A stretch of 46,193 bases of DNA, from positions 1-46,193 of the forward strand of contig JAQUVM010000009.1 of NCBI GenBank assembly GCA_028693355.1, written 5' to 3'. This document shows positions 9,268 to 16,662 of the stretch, in pieces. Positions within the stretch are counted from its first letter, which is position 1. Each line of letters begins with the position of its first letter. The notes under the pieces are model-generated. The model was not told the origin of the DNA and searched no databases. It worked only from the letters and a program-made list of their open reading frames with translations. Both the position numbers and the translations under genes were made by a program. Source of the stretch: Burkholderiales bacterium. GTDB taxonomy: Bacteria > Pseudomonadota > Gammaproteobacteria > Burkholderiales > UBA11063.

Positions 9268-9284
9268 TACATATTTAATATGTA
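9268..9284 (+). promoter_or_regulatory. Possible operator palindrome upstream of the BON gene
   Basis: TACATAT-TTA-ATATGTA, a perfect 7-base inverted repeat with a 3-base centre, 36 bases before the BON-protein start codon. Its position suits a regulator-binding site, but AT-rich palindromes occur by chance in this genome. Confidence 0.25.
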
Positions 9285-9319
9285 TTACGAAATCAATCTA
9301 ATATTTTAAGGATATTAAA

Positions 9320-9643
9320 ATGAAAAAACTAGTACTTATTTTATCTTTGAGCTCTGCATTTGTAACATTACCAACATTAGCATATGCTGATGTAAAATCA
9401 GAAACTGTTGGTGAATATACTAATACTAGTGCGATCACAACTAGTGTTAAAACTAAACTTGCTGGAACTAAAGGCGTTGATTCTGCTGATATTAGTGTAC
9501 GTACTGAAACAGATAAAGATGGTAAAGCAGTTGTTTATTTGAGCGGTACACAAAAAACAAAGCAACAGATTAAAGATGCTATAGATTCAGCTAAAATGGT
9601 TGATGGCGTAAATAAAGTTGTTAATAATTTAGTTGTTCGCTAA
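9320..9643 (+). CDS. Secreted BON-domain protein
   Basis: A 107-aa periplasmic protein with a signal peptide (MKKLVLILSLSSAFVTLPTLAYA, cleavage before DVKSE) and one BON domain: TSVKTKLAGTKGVDSADISV, VVYLSGTQKTKQQI and AKMVDGVNKVVNNLVV. BON domains bind phospholipid/envelope surfaces, and such single-domain proteins (OsmY relatives) are often induced by osmotic or envelope stress. The start follows TAAGGA at good spacing. A DUF1328 membrane peptide gene follows 31 bases later; this pairing suggests a stress-response unit, which is inference. Confidence 0.88.
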   Translation: MKKLVLILSLSSAFVTLPTLAYADVKSETVGEYTNTSAITTSVKTKLAGTKGVDSADISVRTETDKDGKAVVYLSGTQKTKQQIKDAIDSAKMVDGVNKVVNNLVVR

Positions 9644-9674
9644 GTATAAATGAATATTTAATGAGGAGCGTATC

Positions 9675-9836
9675 ATGCTTAGATTAGTAGTGATATTTTT
9701 GTTAATTGCATTGGTCTCTGGTATCTTAGGATTTACTGGCATATCAATAGTATCAGTGGAAATAGCAAGAACAGTATTTACTATTGCTGTAGTATTGTTT
9801 ATTGTTTCTTTGGTAGTTCATGCATTGAGAAAATAA
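9675..9836 (+). CDS. DUF1328 (YtjA-type) small membrane protein
   Basis: A 53-aa ORF with an ideal AGGAG ribosome site seven bases before the ATG. The product MLRLVVIFLLIALVSGILGF followed by a second hydrophobic helix (ARTVFTIAVVLFIVSLVVHA) matches DUF1328 small proteins, which begin MLRWALIFLIIALIAG. Two transmembrane helices are joined by a short loop; it is probably an inner-membrane protein. The family is often near BON/OsmY-like or CsbD stress genes, consistent with the upstream neighbour. Biochemical function unknown. A short hairpin (TAGGCA with TGCCTA at 9846-9866) lies after the stop. Confidence 0.85.
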   Translation: MLRLVVIFLLIALVSGILGFTGISIVSVEIARTVFTIAVVLFIVSLVVHALRK

Positions 9837-9927
9837 ATTATAAAGTAGGCACTATATTATTGCCTAAAAAGCTTTATTAGTGTCTATTTATAATTTAATT
9901 AAATTATAAATTTGGAGGTAATTTTAA

Positions 9928-10395
9928 ATGAAAAAAATAACAATAATTTCTTTAACTGCTGCTGCGGTAGCTTTATTAGCTTGTAACTCTGGTGGTTCAA
10001 CAGCTGGTAATAATGAAGCATATACTGTAACAGGCAAGACATCAAGTGTTGGTCCTATAGTTGGAACATTATTAACTAAATGTAGTCTTGATGATAGAAC
10101 TGTAAGCTGTGATGTTGAGTCTGGCGCAACTGGTATTGCTAATTTAACAATTGGTGCGAATGTTTCCCCAAATGCTTATTTTGTTAAGCCAACTGATGTA
10201 AAAGAAGGTTTATCTATTGAATATAAAGGCCTTGGTGAAACTCCGACAAATAGCATTGTTGGTAATATTAACATCAAATGTACACAGGCAGATATGAAAG
10301 GTGCATCAAATGCTGAACATATTATTAAATTAGATGGCGATGCAGGCAAATGGAACTACATTACCGTAAAATGTAATAATAAAGCGGCAAAGTAG
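9928..10395 (+). CDS. Putative lipoprotein, 155 aa
   Basis: The N-terminus MKKITIISLTAAAVALLACNSGG contains a lipobox (LLAC), so the mature protein would be lipidated at Cys19. A Gly/Ser/Asn linker is followed by about 120 residues with four further cysteines (TKCSLDDRTVSCDVE; NIKCTQADM; VKCNNK), pointing to two disulfides in a beta-rich extracytoplasmic domain. The start follows TTGGAGG, the strongest ribosome site nearby. I recognise no family. A perfect hairpin separates it from the convergent regulator gene. Confidence 0.75.
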   Translation: MKKITIISLTAAAVALLACNSGGSTAGNNEAYTVTGKTSSVGPIVGTLLTKCSLDDRTVSCDVESGATGIANLTIGANVSPNAYFVKPTDVKEGLSIEYKGLGETPTNSIVGNINIKCTQADMKGASNAEHIIKLDGDAGKWNYITVKCNNKAAK

Positions 10396-10433
10396 TTAAG
10401 TAAATAGTTAAATTATTAGGTTATTCAAGCAAT

Positions 10434-10465
10434 ACAAAGATTGAATATACGTATTCAATCTTTGT
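10434..10465. terminator. Bidirectional terminator hairpin
   Basis: A perfect 14-base stem ACAAAGATTGAATA/TATTCAATCTTTGT with a TACG loop, between the convergent lipoprotein and regulator genes. Confidence 0.8.
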
Positions 10466-10478
10466 AAAAGAATAGACT

Positions 10479-11237
10479 TTATTCATGAATATCTAATTGC
10501 CCGATAAAAAACTTACCTTTGGTTAAAAAGCTTTCGGGAACGTCAAATATATAGCCACTAGATGCTAGTGAATTTAGCATATCATTGTAAAAGCATGTGT
10601 CAGTTATTTTTAAAAGTTTTTTAACTGAGTATTTTATATTGTCATGAGTTATTTCCTCACCATCACGGAGTGCGGTCATAATATCAGCGATTTGCTTGTA
10701 ATTTGTTATTCCTAATGACATAAAGAAAAGAATAATTCTTTCTCTATCAGAAAACTCAGTAGTGTTTAAATCCATTGAGTTATTGGTATTTGTTTGTGTA
10801 AATATATGCTGTATATATGGGACAGAAAACTTATCTAGTTTATGAATGACACCCACTACATTATCAGTACTTGGATTAATAAGAGGAGATTTTGTAAATA
10901 CAAATGCATGCGTGTTTCCATCACGGTTATGTATATCTATGTATTTTACAGATTGTTTATTTTTTATTACGTGCTCATATTTTTGATGAATAACAATATC
11001 TCTAGCATCCAAATCTAGCGAAATATTACTAGCTTTGGCTCTTTGGCATACTTTTGTTAACTCTGAGCGATGCATACCCATATGCTGGGCATATGGTTCA
11101 CTAACGATTAAAAAAGAATTGTTTAAATCTTTTAGGCCCACCATTTGTGTGCTATAGTGGATATCAAAACTATCAATGAATATACTTAAAAATTTATCGT
11201 CAGGTAATAATCTACTATTTAATGAGTGAAGTTTCAT
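10479..11237 (-). CDS. PAS-like sensor with LuxR-type HTH, putative transcriptional regulator
   Basis: A 252-aa protein. Residues about 30-145 look like a PAS-type sensory domain (FLIVSEPYAQHMGMHRSELT, then KYIDIHNRDGNTHAFVFTKSPL and a closing strand NVVGVIHKLDKF). Residues about 160-215 resemble a LuxR/GerE helix-turn-helix: FSDRERIILFFMSLGITNYKQIADIM, followed by HDNIKYSVKKLLKITD, a variant of the SDREREVL..GxSNKEIA..L pattern with an insertion. It is probably a one-component DNA-binding regulator; ligand and targets are unknown. The gene is divergent from the ABC-F gene across a 305-base gap. Confidence 0.65.
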   Translation of the reverse strand: MKLHSLNSRLLPDDKFLSIFIDSFDIHYSTQMVGLKDLNNSFLIVSEPYAQHMGMHRSELTKVCQRAKASNISLDLDARDIVIHQKYEHVIKNKQSVKYIDIHNRDGNTHAFVFTKSPLINPSTDNVVGVIHKLDKFSVPYIQHIFTQTNTNNSMDLNTTEFSDRERIILFFMSLGITNYKQIADIMTALRDGEEITHDNIKYSVKKLLKITDTCFYNDMLNSLASSGYIFDVPESFLTKGKFFIGQLDIHE

Positions 11238-11542
11238 TATGCTTATACCTCTAATTTATATTAATATTTTATTGAAGTAGTCTAATATGAAGATAATAGC
11301 TACCTAGTTATTATACACGTAAAACGCATATAATATATTACAAAGTGGAATTAATTTCACGGTTTTATACAATGTAATATTAATTTTATTGTGATTCATA
11401 GTGAGCAGCACATGTGTATATTTATTGGGATATCTGAGTTGTAACTTAATGATATAAATATAATTTATAATACTATGTTGTATTTAGTATGGAGATTTTC
11501 AGTATAATACGGTGAAATAATTATAGATAGAATAGAAATTTA
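11238..11542. other. Divergent intergenic region, 305 bp
   Basis: AT-rich gap between the divergent regulator and ABC-F genes. It holds a TATAAT at 11503-11508, suitable as the -10 of the ABC-F gene; the best -35 (TTGTAT, 11478-11483) is 19 bases away, slightly long. No small ORF with a ribosome site or RNA-like structure was seen. Confidence 0.4.
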
Positions 11543-13336
11543 ATGTTACAAATAAAAAATCTTACTTTAGCTTACGGCCCAAAAATACTTGTCCAAGATG
11601 CAAACTTACAGTTATATAAAAATCAACGAGTTGGATTAGTGGGTAAAAATGGCTGTGGGAAAACCTCATTTTTTAAATTGATTTTAGGTACAAACCAGCC
11701 AGAAGTAGGCGAGTGTGAATTACCTAATCATACATTAATTAGTTACATAGAGCAAGAAATTGAAGCTCAGGATATTGCGATTATTGAATATGTATTGTTA
11801 GCACATCGAATCTATGCTGAAGAACATACTGACCTACCGGAATATTATCAACTACGCCCTAATGCTGAGAAACTATTGATTAATTTAGGTTTTGGGCAAC
11901 ATGAGTTAGAAAAGCCATTACGTGAATTTTCTGGTGGTTGGCAAATGAGAGCTAATTTAGCCAAAGCTTTATTTTGTCCTAGCGATTTATTATTGCTTGA
12001 TGAGCCAACCAACCATTTAGATATTGAAACTGTTATGTGGTTAGAAACATGGTTAGATTCTTATCAAGGATTAGCTGTAATTATTTCTCATGATAGAGAG
12101 TTTTTAGATAATGTAACCACTCATACTTTATATATTGCTAATCAAAAAGCTACTTTATATGGCGGAAACTATTCAAATTTTGAGCGTACATTTTCTGAGC
12201 AGAGCGCTTTACAACAACGTATGGAATCTAAAGCTCAAGCAAAAATAGCGCATCTGCAATCATTTGTCGATCGATTTAAGGCTAAAGCAAGTAAAGCGAA
12301 ACAAGCCCAAAGTCGCATGAAAATGATTGAAAAACTTCAATTTTCCCCTACTTTGTTTAGTAATCATAACTATTCTATAGAGTTTTTTGAGCCAGAAATT
12401 ACTCCAAATTTATTATTGACAGTGATTGATGCAAAAATTGGTTATCCTGATAAAGAGTTAATTAGTAGTGCTAAGATACAGATATTTGCAAATGATCGGA
12501 TAGGTTTACTTGGGAAAAACGGACGAGGTAAAACCAGTTTGATAAAAGCTATTTTGGATGGTAGTAGTTTGTTATCAGGCACTGTAGAAATGAGCCAAAA
12601 AATAAAAGTTGGTTATTTTGCACAACAAACAATTGATATGTTGGATGATAATGAAACTCCATTTGGATTAATTAGTCGTACTGACAAAAAAATGCGTCAT
12701 CAAGAAGTTTATAATTATTTGGGTAGATTTGGATTTGCTTCTGATATTTCACAAAGTAGCGTTGCCAAATTTTCTGGTGGTGAAAAAGCTCGATTAATTT
12801 TAGCTAGTATTATCTTGACTAAGCCAAATATCTTATTTCTTGATGAGCCAACTAATCATCTGGATATGACTATGCGTGAGGAATTAGCAACTGCCTTACA
12901 AGATTTTAACGGTGCTGTTATTTTGGTTTCACATGATAAGTTTTTGCTTCAAAGCGTGGTAGATGATTTTTATCTAGTAGATAAAAAACAATTGCAGCCA
13001 TTTTCTGGGACATTAGATGATTATCATGAGTATTTGTTAAAAGAAGAAAGTGATGCTAAGAAAAAACCATCTAAGCAAGATACAAATTCTGCATCAGATA
13101 TAGCTGCTCAATTCAAGTTAAATAATCAACTACGTCATCAAGTAGGCAAACTCGAAAAAGAAATAGGAAGTATAAATACTAAAATATCTAAATTAGAGGC
13201 AAAATTAGAAATAGCTAATAATGGAGGTAATTCTGGAGAATTAGAGAAGTTGCAACAGGAAATAAATAATTTAAAAATAAATTTATCAAAAACCGAAGAA
13301 GAGTGGCTCGAGAAGACAGAGTTATTGGATAAGTAA
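11543..13336 (+). CDS. yheS: ABC-F family ATPase, YheS type
   Basis: A 597-aa soluble protein with two ABC domains and no membrane segments. Domain one: Walker A GKNGCGKTS near residues 35-43, signature FSGGWQMR, Walker B LLLLDEPTNHLD. The inter-domain linker is a charged coiled coil with RFKAKASKAKQAQSRMKM, the arm typical of translational ABC-F proteins. Domain two: GKNGRGKTS near 325, FSGGEKAR, ILFLDEPTNHLD. A C-terminal coiled coil covers about residues 510-590. Sequence similarity to E. coli YheS is high in memory (linker and QSYIDRFRAKA-like region). ABC-F proteins bind the ribosomal E site and relieve stalls. A small hairpin terminator follows. Confidence 0.92.
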   Translation: MLQIKNLTLAYGPKILVQDANLQLYKNQRVGLVGKNGCGKTSFFKLILGTNQPEVGECELPNHTLISYIEQEIEAQDIAIIEYVLLAHRIYAEEHTDLPEYYQLRPNAEKLLINLGFGQHELEKPLREFSGGWQMRANLAKALFCPSDLLLLDEPTNHLDIETVMWLETWLDSYQGLAVIISHDREFLDNVTTHTLYIANQKATLYGGNYSNFERTFSEQSALQQRMESKAQAKIAHLQSFVDRFKAKASKAKQAQSRMKMIEKLQFSPTLFSNHNYSIEFFEPEITPNLLLTVIDAKIGYPDKELISSAKIQIFANDRIGLLGKNGRGKTSLIKAILDGSSLLSGTVEMSQKIKVGYFAQQTIDMLDDNETPFGLISRTDKKMRHQEVYNYLGRFGFASDISQSSVAKFSGGEKARLILASIILTKPNILFLDEPTNHLDMTMREELATALQDFNGAVILVSHDKFLLQSVVDDFYLVDKKQLQPFSGTLDDYHEYLLKEESDAKKKPSKQDTNSASDIAAQFKLNNQLRHQVGKLEKEIGSINTKISKLEAKLEIANNGGNSGELEKLQQEINNLKINLSKTEEEWLEKTELLDK

Positions 13337-13342
13337 GTTATA

Positions 13343-13360
13343 GCCATACGTAAGTATGGC
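13343..13360. terminator. Short hairpin between convergent genes
   Basis: GCCATAC-GTAA-GTATGGC, a perfect 7-base stem with a tetraloop, followed by ATTTATATTAATTT; a modest terminator serving the convergent pair. Confidence 0.55.
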
Positions 13361-13367
13361 ATTTATA

Positions 13368-13667
13368 TTAATTTATTTTAAAAGTATCTTTTAAGCTATC
13401 TTTACATTTATATGCAGCAATCTCAGAGTGGCTTTTGTTCTCTGCGTTTTTCATATTTTCTGCAAAGCATGAATTTGCACATGCAGTTTTACAGGCTGTT
13501 GTTGATATAGCTTTCGCATTCTCATCTTTTAGATTAATAACCTTTGCAATAGTTCCTGGGTCACAGTTTTTAATACATTGTGTGGCATTCCCAACATTTG
13601 ATAAAGAGTCTAGTGGCGATGCAAAACAACTGCTAGTTAATGTTAATAAGACTAATAATTTCTTCAT
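13368..13667 (-). CDS. Small secreted Cys-rich protein
   Basis: A 99-aa protein with a signal peptide (MKKLLVLLTLTSSCFA, cleavage before SPLDS) and a GGGGA ribosome site. The mature part has six cysteines arranged CX3C, then CX3CX3C, then a single C (TQCIKNCDP; TACKTACANSC; YKCKD), a pattern suited to a disulfide-stabilised helical hairpin in the periplasm or outside the cell. I recognise no named family. DsbB is encoded 2 kb away, so the oxidation machinery is present. The overlapping plus-strand frame at 13435 is judged to be its shadow. Confidence 0.7.
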   Translation of the reverse strand: MKKLLVLLTLTSSCFASPLDSLSNVGNATQCIKNCDPGTIAKVINLKDENAKAISTTACKTACANSCFAENMKNAENKSHSEIAAYKCKDSLKDTFKIN

Positions 13668-13859
13668 GATATTCCCCTTTTTTTTATATATTTTATTTTA
13701 TTCTATATCTAAAATATCACAGTGTGGTATTTATGCACCCTAATGACCAATTTCTTTATAATTCCTGAGTATAATTGCATTAGAGCTAGTTTATACATAA
13801 GCAAAAATAAAACTTTGGAATTGTACCATTAAATAATTACAGATTGATATAAAATTTGT

Positions 13860-13878
13860 AATAATGATTCTCATTATC
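13860..13878 (+). promoter_or_regulatory. Fur box upstream of the porin gene
   Basis: The 19-mer AATAATGATTCTCATTATC matches 16 of 19 positions of the Fur consensus and is a near-perfect palindrome. It lies 62 bases before the start codon and just upstream of a TATAAT at 13882-13887, the classical position for iron-dependent repression. Confidence 0.75.
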
Positions 13879-13940
13879 GCATATAATATTTACCGTAAAA
13901 AATACTATTAAAATAATTTTAAAATGAAAGTAATCTGGTA

Positions 13941-15386
13941 ATGAGGAAAGTAAAATATTTAGTCGGGCTATTAGCTATTATAGGTGCTGCATATGCCGAC
14001 GAACAATCAATACAAGCGACAAATGTTATTGTTGAGAGTGATGTATCTATGGATGATAGTCCAGCTCCTGATGCGGTAGAGCAAACAGATTATATCAGTA
14101 AAAATTCGTTTGTTCAAAATCCCTATATTGGTATGCCTAGTGGTGGAGATACTAGAAATATTAGTGAAAGTGACTATGCCTTAGATAGTCCAGCACGTAA
14201 ATTATTTGGCAATGGAACATGGAATGTTTTTGGTGCTGCGAGCTATGTTGATCAAAATAATGCTAATAACTATGGTTATGCAGCAAATATTTTTGGACAA
14301 ACTGGGCAGATTGCTGGTTTTTCTGTGGGTGGATTATTAACTGTAGCGAATCCATTTTTTAGCAAACAGTGGAATCCGTCTAATCCAGATGATCAAGCAC
14401 AAGGTTTATCTATAGCGCAACAAGTTACTCCGCAAGAGTTATTTGTAGAGTATCAATATGATAATATGGTGCAAGCAAATGCTGGTTGGATCGGTATAAA
14501 TAATAGCCCATGGCTTACATATTATCAAAATAATGCTTTGAATATGGTAACGTACCAAGGTGCATCAGTAAACGTTAATCCAGGTGGAGGATGGTTGCTA
14601 ACAGGTCTTGCTTTTAATGGTGCTCAACTATTAGGTGAAACAGGATTTAGTAATCAGACTATGTATAATAGTACTTGGGATAACGGTACAGGAACAGGTA
14701 ATATCGGTACTGAAGGTAGTTCAAGTACATTTGCAATGGGTGCAAATTGGGCAAGTGATGACCAATTATTAAATGTAAGGCTATGGGGTTATAAATTTAC
14801 TAATTATGCTGATATGGCATACGCAGATACAGAGATTAAATTACCAGTTAATACTAATACTAATTTTACTTTAGGATTTCAAGGTGCAATTCAAGGCTCA
14901 GATGGCGATGGTAATATTTTAAATAGCAATGGATATGGTAATAGTGTGCGTAGTAATATGATAGGAACTGAACTAGGTTTTCATTATGATATCTTTGATT
15001 TACAGCTTGGTTACAATAATATATGGGGTCCATCTAGTGGTTATGAGGCCGGCGGTTTAGTATCGCCTTATACGTATCAATATGCCACAGATCCACTTTA
15101 TACAACAGGTTGGATTCAAGGTATGGTTGAAAGATCTTCTGGCCAAGCATATAAAATTGCTCCATCTTTGAGTTTATTAGAGGGTAATTTAGTAATTTCT
15201 CCTAGTTATCAGTATTATGCGACTTCGTTAATACCATCAAGCAGTGAATATGATTTACAGATTAGTTATTCATTGCCGCAAGTAAAAGGATTAACGTTAT
15301 TTGGTGGATATGGCTATTTAACTAATGGTGATGAGAATGGTAATAGTGTTTACCAAGCTCAGGTGATGGCAAGCTATTTATACTAA
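13941..15386 (+). CDS. Outer-membrane beta-barrel porin, OprD-like
   Basis: A 481-aa protein with a signal peptide (MRKVKYLVGLLAIIGAAYA, cleavage before DEQSI) followed by alternating hydrophobic/polar beta strands, few cysteines, and a C-terminal strand ending in an aromatic residue (VMASYLY), all typical of an outer-membrane barrel. The late segment ATDPLYTTGWIQGMVERSSGQAY and the N-terminal plug-like region without an obvious TonB box recall OprD/DcaP-type substrate-specific porins; assignment to OprD is tentative. A Fur box in the promoter suggests production under iron limitation, so uptake of an iron-linked solute is possible. Ends at a strong terminator. Confidence 0.75.
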   Translation: MRKVKYLVGLLAIIGAAYADEQSIQATNVIVESDVSMDDSPAPDAVEQTDYISKNSFVQNPYIGMPSGGDTRNISESDYALDSPARKLFGNGTWNVFGAASYVDQNNANNYGYAANIFGQTGQIAGFSVGGLLTVANPFFSKQWNPSNPDDQAQGLSIAQQVTPQELFVEYQYDNMVQANAGWIGINNSPWLTYYQNNALNMVTYQGASVNVNPGGGWLLTGLAFNGAQLLGETGFSNQTMYNSTWDNGTGTGNIGTEGSSSTFAMGANWASDDQLLNVRLWGYKFTNYADMAYADTEIKLPVNTNTNFTLGFQGAIQGSDGDGNILNSNGYGNSVRSNMIGTELGFHYDIFDLQLGYNNIWGPSSGYEAGGLVSPYTYQYATDPLYTTGWIQGMVERSSGQAYKIAPSLSLLEGNLVISPSYQYYATSLIPSSSEYDLQISYSLPQVKGLTLFGGYGYLTNGDENGNSVYQAQVMASYLY

Positions 15387-15404
15387 AACAAGTCTACATT
15401 TTAT

Positions 15405-15433
15405 AAAAATCTCTTTATTATGAAGAGATTTTT
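15405..15433 (+). terminator. Intrinsic terminator after the porin gene
   Basis: An 11-base stem AAAAATCTCTT/AAGAGATTTTT with a seven-base loop and a T-run. Confidence 0.88.
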
Positions 15434-15491
15434 TATTGTTTAAAATGTTTATGTTAAGATTAATCACTTTATCTTTATAATAGGCTTTCTT

Positions 15492-15644
15492 ATGGCATTT
15501 TTATTTCTATTCTTATTGATTCCATGTATATTTGCCGTATCTGGAAAATATAACTTAGCTAAAATTACTTTTTGGGTGTTTTTAATCGCACTAGGTGGTA
15601 CTTTTATTCATCATATAACAGATTCTATTAATATTCAATTATAG
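15492..15644 (+). CDS. DUF5993 family small membrane protein
   Basis: A 50-aa ORF beginning MAFLFLFLLIPCIFAVSGKY, with two hydrophobic helices and a C-terminal HHITDSINIQL. This layout (short, two helices, conserved H..D.LNI/L tail) matches DUF5993 proteins, which I recall being encoded directly upstream of dsbB-like genes, exactly as here (8 bases before the dsbB ATG). It is probably translated together with dsbB and may assist it in the inner membrane. Function is not established. Its stop codon overlaps the dsbB ribosome site. Confidence 0.75.
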   Translation: MAFLFLFLLIPCIFAVSGKYNLAKITFWVFLIALGGTFIHHITDSINIQL

Positions 15645-15652
15645 GAGGTATG

Positions 15653-16276
15653 ATGAAATATTCAGCAAATGATTCAAAACAAACTAGTAATATGCGTTTT
15701 TTAGCAAGTAAAGTAATTATATTTAGTAATGTGGTGGACTTACTTGGTGTTTTTGTTATTTCAGCAATGGCAATTTTAATTCAGTTATTCTTTCATGAGT
15801 TACCATGCCCATTATGTTTATTGCAACGAATTGGTTTGATGGGAGTTGCATTTGGATATGTTTTAAATATCATGCATGGTAATCGTGCTAATCACTATGC
15901 ATATTCATGTATAGCTGCTATTATCACTATGTTTATTTCTATGCGTCAAATTTTATTACATATTGTTCCAGGTAGTGGTGGATATGGTGATCCAATATTT
16001 GGTATACATATGTATACATGGGTATTTATTATATGTATAGTGGCAATCACATGGAATCTTTTAATGATTATTATTTATCCTGAAGATTTACGTCACGAAC
16101 GTCTAATTCGTAAAGTAAAATTGGGAAATAATAAGTTTATTAAAGTAGCAGTTATAGCTTATATTTTAATAGTTGCTCTAAATTTTGCATTGGCATTTTT
16201 GGAGTGTGGGACTACACAGTGTCCTGATGATCCAACTCAATATATGATATTAAATAATTATACTAAAAGCCTTTAA
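15653..16276 (+). CDS. dsbB: Disulfide bond formation protein DsbB-like
   Basis: Inner-membrane protein that reoxidises periplasmic thiol oxidase DsbA and passes electrons to quinones. It has the redox motif CPLCLLQR (Cys52 and Cys55) after the first helix and about five hydrophobic segments in all. The second periplasmic loop (HIVPGSGGYGDPIFGIHM) has no cysteine, unlike E. coli DsbB; instead a C-terminal pair, Cys185 and Cys190, occurs in ECGTTQCPDDPTQY, a motif I recall from one DsbB-like subfamily. Of two adjacent ATGs, the one at 15653 is preferred because AGGAGG (15643-15648) leaves only one base before the ATG at 15650. Translationally linked to the DUF5993 gene. Confidence 0.85.
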   Translation: MKYSANDSKQTSNMRFLASKVIIFSNVVDLLGVFVISAMAILIQLFFHELPCPLCLLQRIGLMGVAFGYVLNIMHGNRANHYAYSCIAAIITMFISMRQILLHIVPGSGGYGDPIFGIHMYTWVFIICIVAITWNLLMIIIYPEDLRHERLIRKVKLGNNKFIKVAVIAYILIVALNFALAFLECGTTQCPDDPTQYMILNNYTKSL

Positions 16277-16297
16277 TTACCTTTATCGGAGAATCTT

Positions 16298-16604
16298 ATG
16301 AAAAAATATATAAGCCTCATTTCTACCATTGTTTATATTAGCGAGCTGTGGAAGTGGGAGTAATACTTCTAATTCTAATGAAATAGCATATACATCATCA
16401 GCATGGCTAAAAGGTAGTAATACTGCAAACCAACATGGAGTATATGGAACTAAAGGCCAAGAAAGTATCTCAAATGCTCTAGGTGTTAGGGTAGACAGTG
16501 TTAGCTGGATAGATAGTAATGGCAATATGTGGTTATTTGGCGGGATTGGATATGCCGAAAATGAACGTGGTAGATTAAATGATCTATGGTTTTATTCTAA
16601 ATAA
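16298..16604 (+). pseudogene. Frameshifted lipoprotein remnant with a single kelch blade
   Basis: A GGAG-like ribosome site and ATG at 16298 give MKKYIS, and a one-base slip near 16316 restores SFLPLFILASCGSGSN, a textbook lipoprotein signal with lipobox LASC. Without the slip, the ATG frame stops after 21 codons. The remainder (frame through 16329-16604) reads WLKGSNTANQHGVYGTKGQE, then SVSWIDSNGNMWLFGG and RLNDLWFYSK, which is one canonical kelch/galactose-oxidase repeat. Multi-blade kelch proteins contain several such units; only one remains here before the stop. Both the frameshift and single blade point to a broken gene, although a sequencing error cannot be excluded. A strong terminator follows. 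Confidence 0.7.
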
Positions 16605-16613
16605 TTGTATGAT

Positions 16614-16647
16614 AAAAAATGCTACCAATATTTTGGTAGCATTTTTT
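16614..16647. terminator. Bidirectional intrinsic terminator
   Basis: A stem AAAAAATGCTACCAA with TTGGTAGCATTTTTT and a four-base loop between the kelch remnant and the convergent peptide-transporter gene. Confidence 0.9.
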
Positions 16648-16662
16648 TATTCGGCTTGGGTA

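Noticed and set aside
13435..13743. Plus-strand ORF overlapping the Cys-rich secreted protein
   Set aside because: The minus-strand gene has a signal peptide and ribosome site; the plus frame has neither and reads as its complement.
16283..16525. Minus-strand ORF over the kelch remnant
   Set aside because: Antisense of a segment with clear kelch homology; no start signals.
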